Shown here one piece after another: positions 56,096 through 63,920 of a DNA stretch of 64,000 nucleotides; the first letter of the stretch is position 1, and each line of letters starts with the position of its first letter. This DNA comes from Pseudorhodobacter antarcticus. GTDB lineage: Bacteria; Pseudomonadota; Alphaproteobacteria; Rhodobacterales; Rhodobacteraceae. The translations under genes were made by a program, and so were the position numbers. Below the pieces are notes generated by a model. The model saw only the letters and a list, made by a program, of their open reading frames with translations, made no database searches and was not told the origin of the DNA. The stretch is from positions 8,774-72,773 of the forward strand of contig CAMAQR010000015.1 of the NCBI GenBank assembly GCA_945860375.1, written 5' to 3'.

Positions 56096-57010
56096 CTAGG
56101 CTTGCGTCACGATTTCACGGGCAATTGCAGCCCCCAGACGGGCGTTGTTCAGAATAAGGGCGATGTTCGAGGTCAGAGAGCGGCCTTTCGTCAACTCAAA
56201 GATGCGCTGCAACAGAAAAGGCGTCACGTCTTTGGCCAGAATGCCCTGCGTCTTGGCCTCGGCCAAAGCGATTTCAATCACCGGCATGATCTCGGTCAGC
56301 GGGATTTCGTCTTGCGGCGGGATCGGGTTGGCGACCAGTTGACCCCCCGGCAAGCCCAACAGGCCGCGCATCTTGTGGGCGGCTGCGATCTGCGCCGCCG
56401 TGTCCATCCGCAACGGAGCCTTCAGCCCGGATGAGCGCGACCAGAACGCCGGAAAATCATCCTGCCCATAGGCGATCACCGGCACGCCATGGGTTTCCAG
56501 CACCTCAAGCGTTTTGGGCAGGTCCAGAATGGCCTTCGCGCCAGTGGCCACCACAGTCACCGCTGTCGCCGCCAGTTCGGTCAGGTCGGCCGAGATGTCA
56601 AAGCTGGTTTCCGCCCCGCGATGCACGCCACCGATGCCGCCGGTGGCAAAAACCGCAATCCCCGCCAGCCGCGCGCAGATCATGGTCGCCGCCACCGTCG
56701 TGGCCCCCATCCGCCCCATCGCAAGGCAAGCGGCCAAGTCGGCGCGCGACAGTTTCATGATGTCATGCGCCTGACCCAAAGCGTCGAGTTCAACGTCCGT
56801 CAGCCCGATATGGATGCGCCCGCCCATGACCGCGATGGTTGCAGGAACGGCACCATTGGCGCGCACCATGGCCTCAACCTGACGCGCGGTGTCCACGTTT
56901 TGCGGAAATGGCATGCCATGGGTGATGATGGTGGATTCCAGCGCCACGATGGCGGCACCCGATGCCCGGGCGGCGGCCACTTCGGGCGAAAAGGTCAGAG
57001 GCAGGGTCAT
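56096..57010 (-). CDS. psuG: Pseudouridine-5'-phosphate glycosidase
   Basis: 304 residues. It splits pseudouridine 5'-phosphate into uracil and ribose 5-phosphate. Characteristic segments are VALESTIITHGMPFPQN near residue 22 and FATGGIGGVHRGAE near 120, plus GILAKDVTPFLL near the C-terminus. It overlaps psuK by four bases, giving a two-gene pseudouridine breakdown unit. Confidence 0.95.
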   Translation of the reverse strand: MTLPLTFSPEVAAARASGAAIVALESTIITHGMPFPQNVDTARQVEAMVRANGAVPATIAVMGGRIHIGLTDVELDALGQAHDIMKLSRADLAACLAMGRMGATTVAATMICARLAGIAVFATGGIGGVHRGAETSFDISADLTELAATAVTVVATGAKAILDLPKTLEVLETHGVPVIAYGQDDFPAFWSRSSGLKAPLRMDTAAQIAAAHKMRGLLGLPGGQLVANPIPPQDEIPLTEIMPVIEIALAEAKTQGILAKDVTPFLLQRIFELTKGRSLTSNIALILNNARLGAAIAREIVTQA

Positions 57011-57897
57011 GATCCGATTTCTCCAGAAACATAGGTGGCGGCGGCGCGCAGGGCGGCGGCAAGGGCGGCGCTGCGCCCGGCCCCACCACGTTCGGCCACG
57101 ATATGCGCCGCCATAAAGGTATCGCCCGCGCCGGTGACCCGCGCCACCATCACCGCAGGGGGGGCGTCCGTGATCACGCCAGCGCCGGCCGTGGCATCGG
57201 CGCAGACCTTGCCGCCATTCGTCACCAGAACCCGGGTCGCACCCTTGTCAAGCAACGCCTGCGCGGCTTCGGGAGCGGTGTCGCAGCGGGTGCGGGCAAG
57301 CAGATTGGCCTCTTCCAGATTCACATAGAGGGTTGTGCGTTTGTGCGACAGCAGCGGCAGCAGCCGTTCGGCCTTGCCGGGGCTGGCCGGGGCCACCCGC
57401 AGATCGGCACTTGCAAACAAAGGCGAGAGGGCGATCTGGCCCAGCAAGGTTTCGGTCAGATTGCCATCCAGCGCGATCAGACCCGTCCAAGGTGCTGCCT
57501 CGGTGCCAAGCCGCCCATCCGCCAGCGGCCGCAAAATCTTGTCACCCGACGCCTCCAGCGAGAACGCATCGGCAATCGCGGCGATCAACCCATTCGCGCC
57601 CTCAACCGCCATATAGCGGTCGGTGGGCAGATCGTCGGACCGGTAAGCGTGATCGGTCAGCACCCCCATACGGGCGCAGGCGGCGATCAACGCGTCGCCC
57701 TCGGGGTCACGGCCAATCGTCGTCAACACGCCGGGCCGCAACCCAAACCGCGCCAGCGTCATCGCGATGTTCATCGCCACGCCGCCGGGCAACCGCGTGA
57801 TGCGCCCCGGCACATCCGACCCCAGCCGCATCGAAGTGGCCGAGCGTCCGATGATGTCCCACAGGACCGAGCCGATGCAAAGAATGTCTGGTGTCAT
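57007..57897 (-). CDS. psuK: Pseudouridine kinase (PfkB family)
   Basis: 296 residues. PfkB-type carbohydrate kinase with the C-terminal catalytic motif RVTGAGDTFMAAH and the N-terminal GSVLWDIIGR and PGGVAMNIAMTLA segments. The four-base overlap with psuG supports pseudouridine as the substrate. It starts at 57897, divergent from rpsB. Confidence 0.9.
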   Translation of the reverse strand: MTPDILCIGSVLWDIIGRSATSMRLGSDVPGRITRLPGGVAMNIAMTLARFGLRPGVLTTIGRDPEGDALIAACARMGVLTDHAYRSDDLPTDRYMAVEGANGLIAAIADAFSLEASGDKILRPLADGRLGTEAAPWTGLIALDGNLTETLLGQIALSPLFASADLRVAPASPGKAERLLPLLSHKRTTLYVNLEEANLLARTRCDTAPEAAQALLDKGATRVLVTNGGKVCADATAGAGVITDAPPAVMVARVTGAGDTFMAAHIVAERGGAGRSAALAAALRAAATYVSGEIGS

Positions 57898-57949
57898 GTC
57901 GCCTTATGGACAGGGCAGGCGGGTTTCGTCAATATCGGGCTTTTGCGGC

Positions 57950-57978
57950 TTGTGTTTCCGCATCCCCGCCCTTATACG
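57950..57978 (+). promoter_or_regulatory. Promoter-like pair upstream of rpsB
   Basis: TTGTGT at 57950-57955 and TATACG at 57973-57978 with 17 bases between. It points to rpsB and would give a leader of about 110 bases. Confidence 0.5.
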
Positions 57979-58008
57979 CGCCACACTTCACAGGCGAAGC
58001 TTGGGCTG

Positions 58009-58055
58009 AACGGGGAGAAATCCCGTAAAGTCCGCCGGTTGGACCGCATGGTCTG
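58009..58055 (+). promoter_or_regulatory. Structured rpsB leader
   Basis: Three small stems follow one another in the rpsB leader: ACGGG/CCCGT, GTCC/GGAC and GACC/GGTC, the last two overlapping so that they exclude each other. It may be an S2 autoregulatory site, as known for rpsB leaders in other bacteria, but no consensus was matched. Confidence 0.35.
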
Positions 58056-58095
58056 AGACAGCTTTGCCGAGGATTGAAACCGGAAAGGATAAGAC

Positions 58096-58854
58096 ATGGC
58101 TCTTCCAGAGTTTTCCATGCGTCAGCTGCTTGAAGCAGGCGTACACTACGGCCACCAGACCGCACGCTGGAACCCGAAGATGGGTGAATTCATCTACGGT
58201 GATCGCAACGGCATCCACATTCTTGACCTGACGCAAACCGTCCCAATGCTGGACGCGGCGTTGAAAATCGTGCGCGACACGGTTGCCAAGGGCGGCCGCA
58301 TCCTGTTCGTCGGCACCAAGCGTCAGGCGCAAAAGCCGATCGCTGAAGCCGCTGAAAAATGCGCTCAATATTACATGAACCACCGCTGGCTGGGCGGCAC
58401 TTTGACCAACTGGCAGACCGTGTCGAAGTCGATCCAGCGTTTGAAGCAGATTGACGAAGTCTTGGGCGCAGGCGGCGAAGGCCTGACCAAGAAAGAGCGT
58501 TTGGGCATGGAGCGTGACCAGTCCAAGTTGCAGGCCTCGCTGGGCGGCATCCGTGAAATGGGTGGCGTGCCGGACCTGCTGTTCATCATTGACGTTGGCA
58601 AAGAAGATCTGGCGATTCTGGAAGCTCAGAAACTGGGCATCCCCGTTGTCGGCATCGTTGACACCAACAACTCGCCCAAGGGCGTGAACTACGTGATCCC
58701 GGGCAATGACGACGCCGCCCGCGCGATTGCGCTGTATTGCGACCTGATCGCCCGTGCAGCCCTTGACGGCATGACCGCGCAAATGGGCGCGGCTGGCATC
58801 GACTTGGGCGCGCTGGAAATGGCACCCGAAGAAGAAGCCGTCGCCGAGGCCTGA
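58096..58854 (+). CDS. rpsB: 30S ribosomal protein S2
   Basis: 252 residues. The N-terminus [20 protein letters not shown] and segments FVGTKRQAQ and [13 protein letters not shown] are typical of bacterial S2. It is followed by tsf, the usual order. Strong GGAAAGGA ribosome site. The leader may fold into a regulatory structure. Confidence 0.98.
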   Translation: MALPEFSMRQLLEAGVHYGHQTARWNPKMGEFIYGDRNGIHILDLTQTVPMLDAALKIVRDTVAKGGRILFVGTKRQAQKPIAEAAEKCAQYYMNHRWLGGTLTNWQTVSKSIQRLKQIDEVLGAGGEGLTKKERLGMERDQSKLQASLGGIREMGGVPDLLFIIDVGKEDLAILEAQKLGIPVVGIVDTNNSPKGVNYVIPGNDDAARAIALYCDLIARAALDGMTAQMGAAGIDLGALEMAPEEEAVAEA

Positions 58855-58943
58855 TCGGCTGTCACGCGATTGATATACGGCGGGGATAAAGGTTTCAGCC
58901 TGTTTCCCGCCGCACTCATTTCTTGAATTTCAGGAGACCGAAC

Positions 58944-59840
58944 ATGACCGTCACCGCACAAATGGTGAAAGAACTGCGCGACAGCACCGCCGCAGGCATG
59001 ATGGACGCGAAAAAAGCGCTCGTTGAGTGCAATGGCGATATGGAAGCTGCTGTCGATTGGCTGCGCACCAAGGGTCTGGCCAAGGCCGCCAAAAAGGCCG
59101 ACCGCGTGGCCGCCGAAGGTCTGGTTGGCGTGGCCGTTTCGGGCAACCGTGGCGTTGCCATCGAGATCAACTCGGAAACCGACTTTGTTGGCAAGAACGC
59201 TGACTTCCAGTCGATGGTGCGCAAGATCACCACCGCTGCGATCGGTTGTGCCGATCTGGAAGAGCTGAAAGCCGCCGATCTGAATGGTCAGGCGGTTCAG
59301 ACCGTCATCCAGGAAGCTGTGGCGACGATTGGTGAAAACATGAACCTGCGCCGGATGGCAGCGGTCGAAGGCGATCACGTCGCGTGGTATGTGCACAACT
59401 CGGCCGCCGATGGCATGGGCCGCATTGGCGTGCTGGTTGCTGTCAAAGGCACCGACAACGGCATCGCCAAGCAAATCGCCATGCATGTCGCCGCGACCAA
59501 CCCGCTTGCGCTTTCGGAAGCTGACCTTGACCCGGTTGTGGTCGAGCGTGAGTTGGCCGTGCAAACCAGCAAGGCGCTGGAAGAAAACGCGGCTTCGGCC
59601 AAGCCAAAGCCCGATGCCGTCATTCAAAACAACATCATCCCGGGCCGCATGAAGCGCTTCCTGTCGGAAAACACCCTGATGGGCCAGATGTTCGTGATGA
59701 ACCCAGAGATCACCGTGGCCGAGGCCGCCAAGCAGGCTGGCGTTGAAGTCACCGGTTTCGTCCGCATGGGCGTGGGTGAAGGCATCGAGAAAGAGAAAGA
59801 AGATTTCGCAGCAGAAGTGGCGAAGATGGTTCAGGCCTGA
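58944..59840 (+). CDS. tsf: Elongation factor Ts
   Basis: 298 residues from ATG 58944, preceded by CAGGAGA. It exchanges GDP for GTP on EF-Tu. The N-terminal [20 protein letters not shown] and the core TDFVGKN motif are clear. It follows rpsB by 89 bases. A terminator and family B repeat follow. Confidence 0.98.
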   Translation: MTVTAQMVKELRDSTAAGMMDAKKALVECNGDMEAAVDWLRTKGLAKAAKKADRVAAEGLVGVAVSGNRGVAIEINSETDFVGKNADFQSMVRKITTAAIGCADLEELKAADLNGQAVQTVIQEAVATIGENMNLRRMAAVEGDHVAWYVHNSAADGMGRIGVLVAVKGTDNGIAKQIAMHVAATNPLALSEADLDPVVVERELAVQTSKALEENAASAKPKPDAVIQNNIIPGRMKRFLSENTLMGQMFVMNPEITVAEAAKQAGVEVTGFVRMGVGEGIEKEKEDFAAEVAKMVQA

Positions 59841-59845
59841 TTTAT

Positions 59846-59898
59846 AGGGCCAATACACAGGGAAGGGGGCTGGCGGCAACGTTGGCCCTTTTTCTTTT
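59846..59898 (+). terminator. Terminator of rpsB-tsf
   Basis: Arms AGGGCCAA and TTGGCCCT enclose a 28-base loop, followed by a T-rich run (TTTTTCTTTT). Six bases after the tsf stop codon. Confidence 0.75.
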
Positions 59899-59899
59899 G

Positions 59900-59971
59900 G
59901 AACGTGCTGCGTTCGATAGGATTCAACCGACGGAATGCAACCGCAACTTAGATCGGCAGTGCCTGTCTTGG
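59900..59971 (+). repeat. Palindromic repeat family B, copy 2
   Basis: GAACGTGCTGCGTTCGATAG, with the arm pair TGCGTTC/GAATGCA, and ending GGCAGTGCCTGTCTTGG. It matches 37648-37725. It lies directly after the tsf terminator. Confidence 0.75.
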
Positions 59972-60270
59972 CCTGTCTTCAATCTGAATAAGATTTAATA
60001 AAATATGTTATATATCAACGGTTTGAGGTGCGAAGCTGATCTAGTGCATGAAAATACGGCGCCGCAAAAGCCGTCTGTTCGGTGTCCACCAACAAGGCCT
60101 CCCGTGCCATCAGCAACAGATCGGACATCTGTCACCAGGCCGGTCATTGGGCGTGGGGCCGGGCAAAAAGCGCCTGCACCGCCCGTTGATCCAACCCCGG
60201 ACCGGCAAGCAACCCCATTGCTGTCTTTGGCGACCGAGCCGCTTGTCCTTGTCCTTGCTTTTGACATATC
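59972..60270 (-). pseudogene. Possible gene remnant with broken frames
   Basis: On the minus strand the stretch holds two coding-like pieces in different frames: one ending LDQRAVQALFARPHAQ and stop near 60144, and one of 38 codons reading MSDLLLMAREALLVDTEQ to LDQLRTSNR with stop near 60019. Codon use resembles that of real genes, but neither is a full protein and I recognise neither. The remainder up to 59972 is AT-rich with nothing evident. The call is tentative. Confidence 0.3.
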
Positions 60271-60315
60271 ACGGCATTGACGCCAGTCGAGGCGGCGCGT
60301 GATAGGGTGACAAAG

Positions 60316-61491
60316 ATGAAACAGGCAGACGTGGTGATCATTGGCGGCGCGGTGATGGGGGCGTCTTGCGCCTATTGGCTGACGCGCATGAACCCCGGCC
60401 TGCAAGTTCTTGTGGTTGAACGCGATATCAGTTTTGCGCGTTCATCGACGGCGTTGTCAGTGGCCTCAATCCGGCAGCAGTTCAGCACCGGCGTCAACGT
60501 CGCCATTTCGCGCTTTGGCATCGGTTTCATCCGTGATTTTCAGCAGAATCTGGGTGTCGATGTGGGCATCGAGTCCTTGGGGCTCAAGGAAAACGGCTAT
60601 CTGTTTCTGGCCCATTCGGCGGACGGTGCCGCGATGCTGCACGCCCATGCCGAAATGCAGCGCGGCTTTGGCGCAGCAACCGAGGTCTGGACGCCTGATC
60701 AGATCAAGGCGCGCTTTCCGTGGCTGGAAGTTGGCGATTTGGCCGCAGGCAGTTTCGGCAATCGGGATGAGGGTTGGTTTGACAACATGGGCCTTCTTGC
60801 GGGCTTTCGCGCCGCAGCAAAAGCCCAAGGCGCGCGGTTTGTGACTGATGAAGTTGTTGGAATCACAGTGGACTCAGGTCGGGTCACTGGGGTGGTTTTG
60901 GGGCAGGGTGGCACCGTCGCTTGTGGCATTGCCGTCAATGCAGGCGGCACCCGCGCGGCGGTGATTGCACGGATGGCGGGTCTGGACCTGCCGGTTGAAC
61001 CCCGCAAGCGCACGGTTTTCGTAATCGACGCGCCGAATGCCCGGCATCCCGATGCGCCCTTGCTGGTCGATTCCGGCTTTTACTTGCGCCCTGAACAGAG
61101 CCACTGGATCACTGCGACGGTGCCTGCAGAGGACGGCCCCTGTGCGGTGGATGATTTTGAGCCCGACCTTCACCTCTTCGAGGACGTGATCTGGGAGCAG
61201 CTTTACAACCGCGCACCTGGTTTTGACGCGGTGAAGGTCGTGCGCCATTGGGTTGGGCACTACGCCTATAACACCTTGGACCAAAACGCCATTCTTGGCC
61301 CGCATCCCGATCTGCCAACGCTGTTCTTCATGAACGGCTTTTCCGGCCACGGGCTGCAGCAATCACCCGCCGTTGGCCGTGGAGTGGCAGAACATATCCT
61401 GACCGGTGGCTGGCAAAGCCTTGACCTGTCAGACCTGTCGATTGACCGGGTGCTGTCAGGCACGGCGTTTCCAGAAGCCGCCATCGTTTGA
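60316..61491 (+). CDS. FAD-dependent amine oxidoreductase (DAO family)
   Basis: 391 residues from ATG 60316. FAD-binding dinucleotide motif VIIGGAVMGASCAYWL at residue 5 (GGAVMG instead of GxGxxG), then the DAO fold with GHGLQQSPAVGRGVAE near the C-terminus. It resembles sarcosine oxidase beta subunit/D-amino acid dehydrogenase-like enzymes, oxidising an N-methyl or amino group. It stands alone here and borders the prophage attachment site. The substrate is unknown. Confidence 0.9.
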   Translation: MKQADVVIIGGAVMGASCAYWLTRMNPGLQVLVVERDISFARSSTALSVASIRQQFSTGVNVAISRFGIGFIRDFQQNLGVDVGIESLGLKENGYLFLAHSADGAAMLHAHAEMQRGFGAATEVWTPDQIKARFPWLEVGDLAAGSFGNRDEGWFDNMGLLAGFRAAAKAQGARFVTDEVVGITVDSGRVTGVVLGQGGTVACGIAVNAGGTRAAVIARMAGLDLPVEPRKRTVFVIDAPNARHPDAPLLVDSGFYLRPEQSHWITATVPAEDGPCAVDDFEPDLHLFEDVIWEQLYNRAPGFDAVKVVRHWVGHYAYNTLDQNAILGPHPDLPTLFFMNGFSGHGLQQSPAVGRGVAEHILTGGWQSLDLSDLSIDRVLSGTAFPEAAIV

Positions 61492-61613
61492 TTGCAATCG
61501 CTTTTGCGGCAGCAAGGGCGGTTCTACGTCCATTAATATTACATAATATTGATTATCGGATGAAGGATGCACCCAAACTGCCACTGCCCCGTTACCCTAC
61601 ACTTTGATTGAAT

Positions 61614-61662
61614 TGGTGCACCCAGCAGGATTCGAACCTGCGACCTCTGCCTTCGGAGGGCA
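61614..61662 (-). tRNA. 3' fragment of tRNA-Arg(CCG) at prophage attachment site
   Basis: On the minus strand the sequence runs from the anticodon loop CTCCGAA through the T-loop GGTTCGAATCC to an encoded CCA at 61614. There is no matching 5' half on the higher-coordinate side, so it is a partial gene of about 49 bases, the classic remnant left when a phage integrates into a tRNA gene. The intact copy should lie at the other end of the prophage, outside this window. Stem pairing fails at the outermost anticodon-stem base, marking where homology ends. Confidence 0.8.
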
Positions 61663-61770
61663 TGTGCGCTGTGCAGTTTCTTGCTTTGTCCAGCGTTTGT
61701 TCAGGTTTTAAGCCCGTTTCAAAGCTAGTGAAAAGATTGAAACGGCCCCCGTGGGCTGAAACTCAAACGC

Positions 61771-61801
61771 AAAAAGCCCCCCGCATTGCTGCGAGGGGAG
61801 C
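61771..61801 (-). terminator. Terminator of the prophage lysis operon
   Basis: Minus-strand stem CCCCTCGC/GCGGGGGG around AGCAAT, followed by GCTTTTT. It stands between the last phage gene and the attachment site. Confidence 0.8.
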
Positions 61802-61844
61802 CACCGGATCTTGTCCAGCGAACGATATGGGAAATCCCGCGTCG

Positions 61845-62072
61845 CTATGATCGTGTCGGCCACCCACAGTGTTCACGGCCATAGGTGTTCTGTGCGTCGA
61901 TCTGGACCGCCTCGGGCCGCGCTTGCTTGGCGATCGAGAGAGCCAGATCCGCAGGGAATCGGACAGGGCCGGTGACGACATCGCAGAACAGACCACCACC
62001 AGACTGGACACAGCCGCTAAGGATCCCGAGTGATCCGAGCAGCAAGAGAAAGGTCGTCTTGGGTTTCAGCAT
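61845..62072 (-). CDS. Small phage lipoprotein, Rz1-like outer-membrane spanin
   Basis: 75 residues from ATG 62072, with AAGGA upstream. Signal with lipobox LSGC (Cys near residue 20) after MLKPKTTFLLLLGSLG, then a short exported tail. It overlaps the preceding Rz-like gene by 56 bases in another frame, the layout of nested Rz/Rz1 spanins, which fuse inner and outer membrane at lysis. Two other start codons lie just upstream. Confidence 0.65.
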   Translation of the reverse strand: MLKPKTTFLLLLGSLGILSGCVQSGGGLFCDVVTGPVRFPADLALSIAKQARPEAVQIDAQNTYGREHCGWPTRS

Positions 62073-62247
62073 CGCGTTCATTCCTTCGCGCTTCAATCTG
62101 GGTTTGCAATCTGGCCTTCACGCTCGTTTGGGTGGCCTTCTGGGCTGCGTTACGCTTCCCCCACACCAATCCCCCAAAAAACAGCACAAGGCCCACAATG
62201 GGCCATTTCAGCCACCCCCCAAGGGCAGCCAGCAGGATCTCGGTCAT
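62017..62247 (-). CDS. Rz-like inner-membrane spanin candidate
   Basis: 76 residues. One membrane helix near residues 8-28 (GGWLKWPIVGLVLFFGGLVW) is followed by a charged helical tail (RLQTQIEARRNERDAET) that can form a coiled coil. The embedded lipoprotein gene and its place after the endolysin and holin-like genes support the role; there is no direct homology claim. It overlaps the holin-like gene by four bases. Confidence 0.6.
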   Translation of the reverse strand: MTEILLAALGGWLKWPIVGLVLFFGGLVWGKRNAAQKATQTSVKARLQTQIEARRNERDAETQDDLSLAARITRDP

Positions 62248-62453
62248 TTCTTTCCCCAGCCCTTGAACACCGCCAGCGCAGCCAGCGCCGAAGTGACAGC
62301 ACCGGAGATCGAGCCGATGGCGGTGTAGAGGTTGAAGGGATGGGCATCGAACTGACCCGACGCGATGTCGAAGTCAGCGAGACCCTGCATCGCCAGCAGG
62401 GATGCGCCAAGGCCGGCGAGGTAAACCAGCAGTCGTCCGTTCGTCCAGTTCAT
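62244..62453 (-). CDS. Holin-like small membrane protein
   Basis: 69 residues from ATG 62453 with two hydrophobic segments (about 8-26 and 43-63) and a lysine-rich end (FKGWGKK), the profile of a class II holin. Sits directly after the endolysin gene, its ATG just two bases before the endolysin stop. The name rests on profile and context only. Confidence 0.6.
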   Translation of the reverse strand: MNWTNGRLLVYLAGLGASLLAMQGLADFDIASGQFDAHPFNLYTAIGSISGAVTSALAALAVFKGWGKK

Positions 62454-62454
62454 G

Positions 62455-63171
62455 TCACTTCCCTCCAAAGAGTTTGCGGATCGGTTTCAGCGAAAGCAGC
62501 CACCCGATCAGGGACAGCAAGAAACTGCCCTTGATGGGGGTGGGTGCAGGCGCGGCGGGTGCCACGGGTTTGGGCGTGATCTTGGCGGGCGGCGCCAGAT
62601 CCGGCGCTGGGGCAGGATCACTGGCCTTCACCGACAGCACGGCCGCGAGGAAGGCGTCAGGCGAGACGTGTGCCTTGTTCAGCCCGTCGCCCGCATAGTA
62701 GGAAGCCCCGCGCTGCACGGTCCAGCTTTTCCTGCCGACCGTGCGCTTGACCGGCGTGACGACAGGCAGGCTGGCCCACTCCATCGCAAGGCGGTTCGCA
62801 AACGCCTCGGCCGAGATCGTTCCGTCGAGAAAGCTATCCAGCCCCCGCCGGCGCAGCAGAGCCACGGCCATCGCGTCCTGATTGTCCTCGTTGAACAGAT
62901 CCGAGGCTGTAAGGCCGGCCAAGATATACAGCGCGGGGGTGCCTGATTTCGGATCCCCGCGAAGCGTGTCCTCCATCATCTGATAAGCGCCGGCGGCTTC
63001 GCTGTTGTAGCTGGCGTCTATGCTGTCCTGCCACGCCAACACCTCCCCGATCGTCATCTTGACCAAAGGCCGCTTGGGCCAGTCGGTGCGCTTGATGCCG
63101 CCCCAGACGATGTTGTAATCGCCGCGGCTCTCAGGCTGACGGATGAACGCTAGCAATGTCTCGTTCGTCAT
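62455..63171 (-). CDS. Phage endolysin/muramidase with C-terminal membrane segment
   Basis: 238 residues. The N-terminal catalytic domain (about 1-165) has a Glu in PESRGDYNIVWGG and GAYQMME, typical of lysozyme-like muramidases that cleave peptidoglycan. A Pro/Ala-rich linker (about 185-215) leads to a hydrophobic end (SFLLSLIGWLLSLKP). No N-terminal signal. The terminal segment would anchor the enzyme to the membrane, unusual in phage lysins. It overlaps the next upstream gene by four bases. Confidence 0.8.
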   Translation of the reverse strand: MTNETLLAFIRQPESRGDYNIVWGGIKRTDWPKRPLVKMTIGEVLAWQDSIDASYNSEAAGAYQMMEDTLRGDPKSGTPALYILAGLTASDLFNEDNQDAMAVALLRRRGLDSFLDGTISAEAFANRLAMEWASLPVVTPVKRTVGRKSWTVQRGASYYAGDGLNKAHVSPDAFLAAVLSVKASDPAPAPDLAPPAKITPKPVAPAAPAPTPIKGSFLLSLIGWLLSLKPIRKLFGGK

Positions 63172-63449
63172 TGGTTTCCCTCGATTTTACCAAGAAGCCG
63201 CTCGACAGCGGCCTGTGTTGCGCGGGTGTTTTCCTCGATCCGTCCAAGCTGGACGGCCTGTTCCCCGGCGGTCGTTCTGATCACCTCGACCTGTGCGTCG
63301 AGGCGAATGATGTCACGCGAGTTGCTTGAGATCTCCGACCGCATTTCAGAGAGGATCATCGCGCCGCCAACCAGTTGGGTCAGCATCACGACGATGATGC
63401 CAATCGGGATCTTGCGATCAAGGTGCCAAGGTTCTGGGTTTTCGCTCAT
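63168..63449 (-). CDS. Phage membrane protein with coiled-coil tail
   Basis: 93 residues from ATG 63449 (MSENPEPWHLDRK). One membrane helix near residues 15-35 and a long heptad-like tail (about 40-90, LDAQVEVIRTTAGEQAVQLG). Its role is unknown; it may be an accessory lysis protein. The frame opens further upstream but that part is not protein-like. It overlaps genes on both sides by four bases. Confidence 0.65.
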   Translation of the reverse strand: MSENPEPWHLDRKIPIGIIVVMLTQLVGGAMILSEMRSEISSNSRDIIRLDAQVEVIRTTAGEQAVQLGRIEENTRATQAAVERLLGKIEGNQ

Positions 63450-63916
63450 GCCGCCACCCCGAAGATCGCATCGAGAAAGGCAGTCGCAGCGGCAGAATCC
63501 CCCCCGGCTTTGATCATCGCCAAGCCCTGCAAAAGGGCGTTGCTGTAGTAGATGTTCTGGGCGGTGGCCCATCGGATCTCGGCCTCTGCGGCATCGCTGG
63601 GCGACATGCCGGCCACGAACGCCGCAAATGTGGCAGGCCACTCACCGCGCGCTGCCGACTTGCACTCGTCCATCGGCAGGATGTTCAGTCGCAACAGGGC
63701 AAGACAGAAATCAAGGCGGGGGAGTGAGGCCGAAGCGCGGATCTCGGCCAGTGTCGGCGGGACCGGAACCGGGTCAGGCACCGCCTCGATGGTCAGGCCC
63801 TCGCCGTTGTCCCATCCGGCTTGGGCTGGCGAACACATCGAGCCATCAGGCAACTTGAACCAGCCGCCCGCCGCGACTTCGTAAAGGTGAGTTCCGTTCT
63901 GTTTCAGGATCAGCAT
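63446..63916 (-). CDS. Phage protein, probably tail-associated
   Basis: 156 residues, starting MLILKQNGTHLYEVAAGGWF, with a Pro-rich hinge near residue 50 (VPDPVPVPPTLAEI) and a helical C-terminal half. It sits between structural genes and the lysis cassette, where tail-fibre assembly or adaptor genes often lie. No certain family assignment. Confidence 0.6.
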   Translation of the reverse strand: MLILKQNGTHLYEVAAGGWFKLPDGSMCSPAQAGWDNGEGLTIEAVPDPVPVPPTLAEIRASASLPRLDFCLALLRLNILPMDECKSAARGEWPATFAAFVAGMSPSDAAEAEIRWATAQNIYYSNALLQGLAMIKAGGDSAAATAFLDAIFGVAA

Positions 63917-63920
63917 TTTT

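Noticed and set aside
61608..61850. Open frame reading QDSNLRPLPSEG
   Set aside because: It is the antisense translation of a tRNA 3' end, a well-known false gene.
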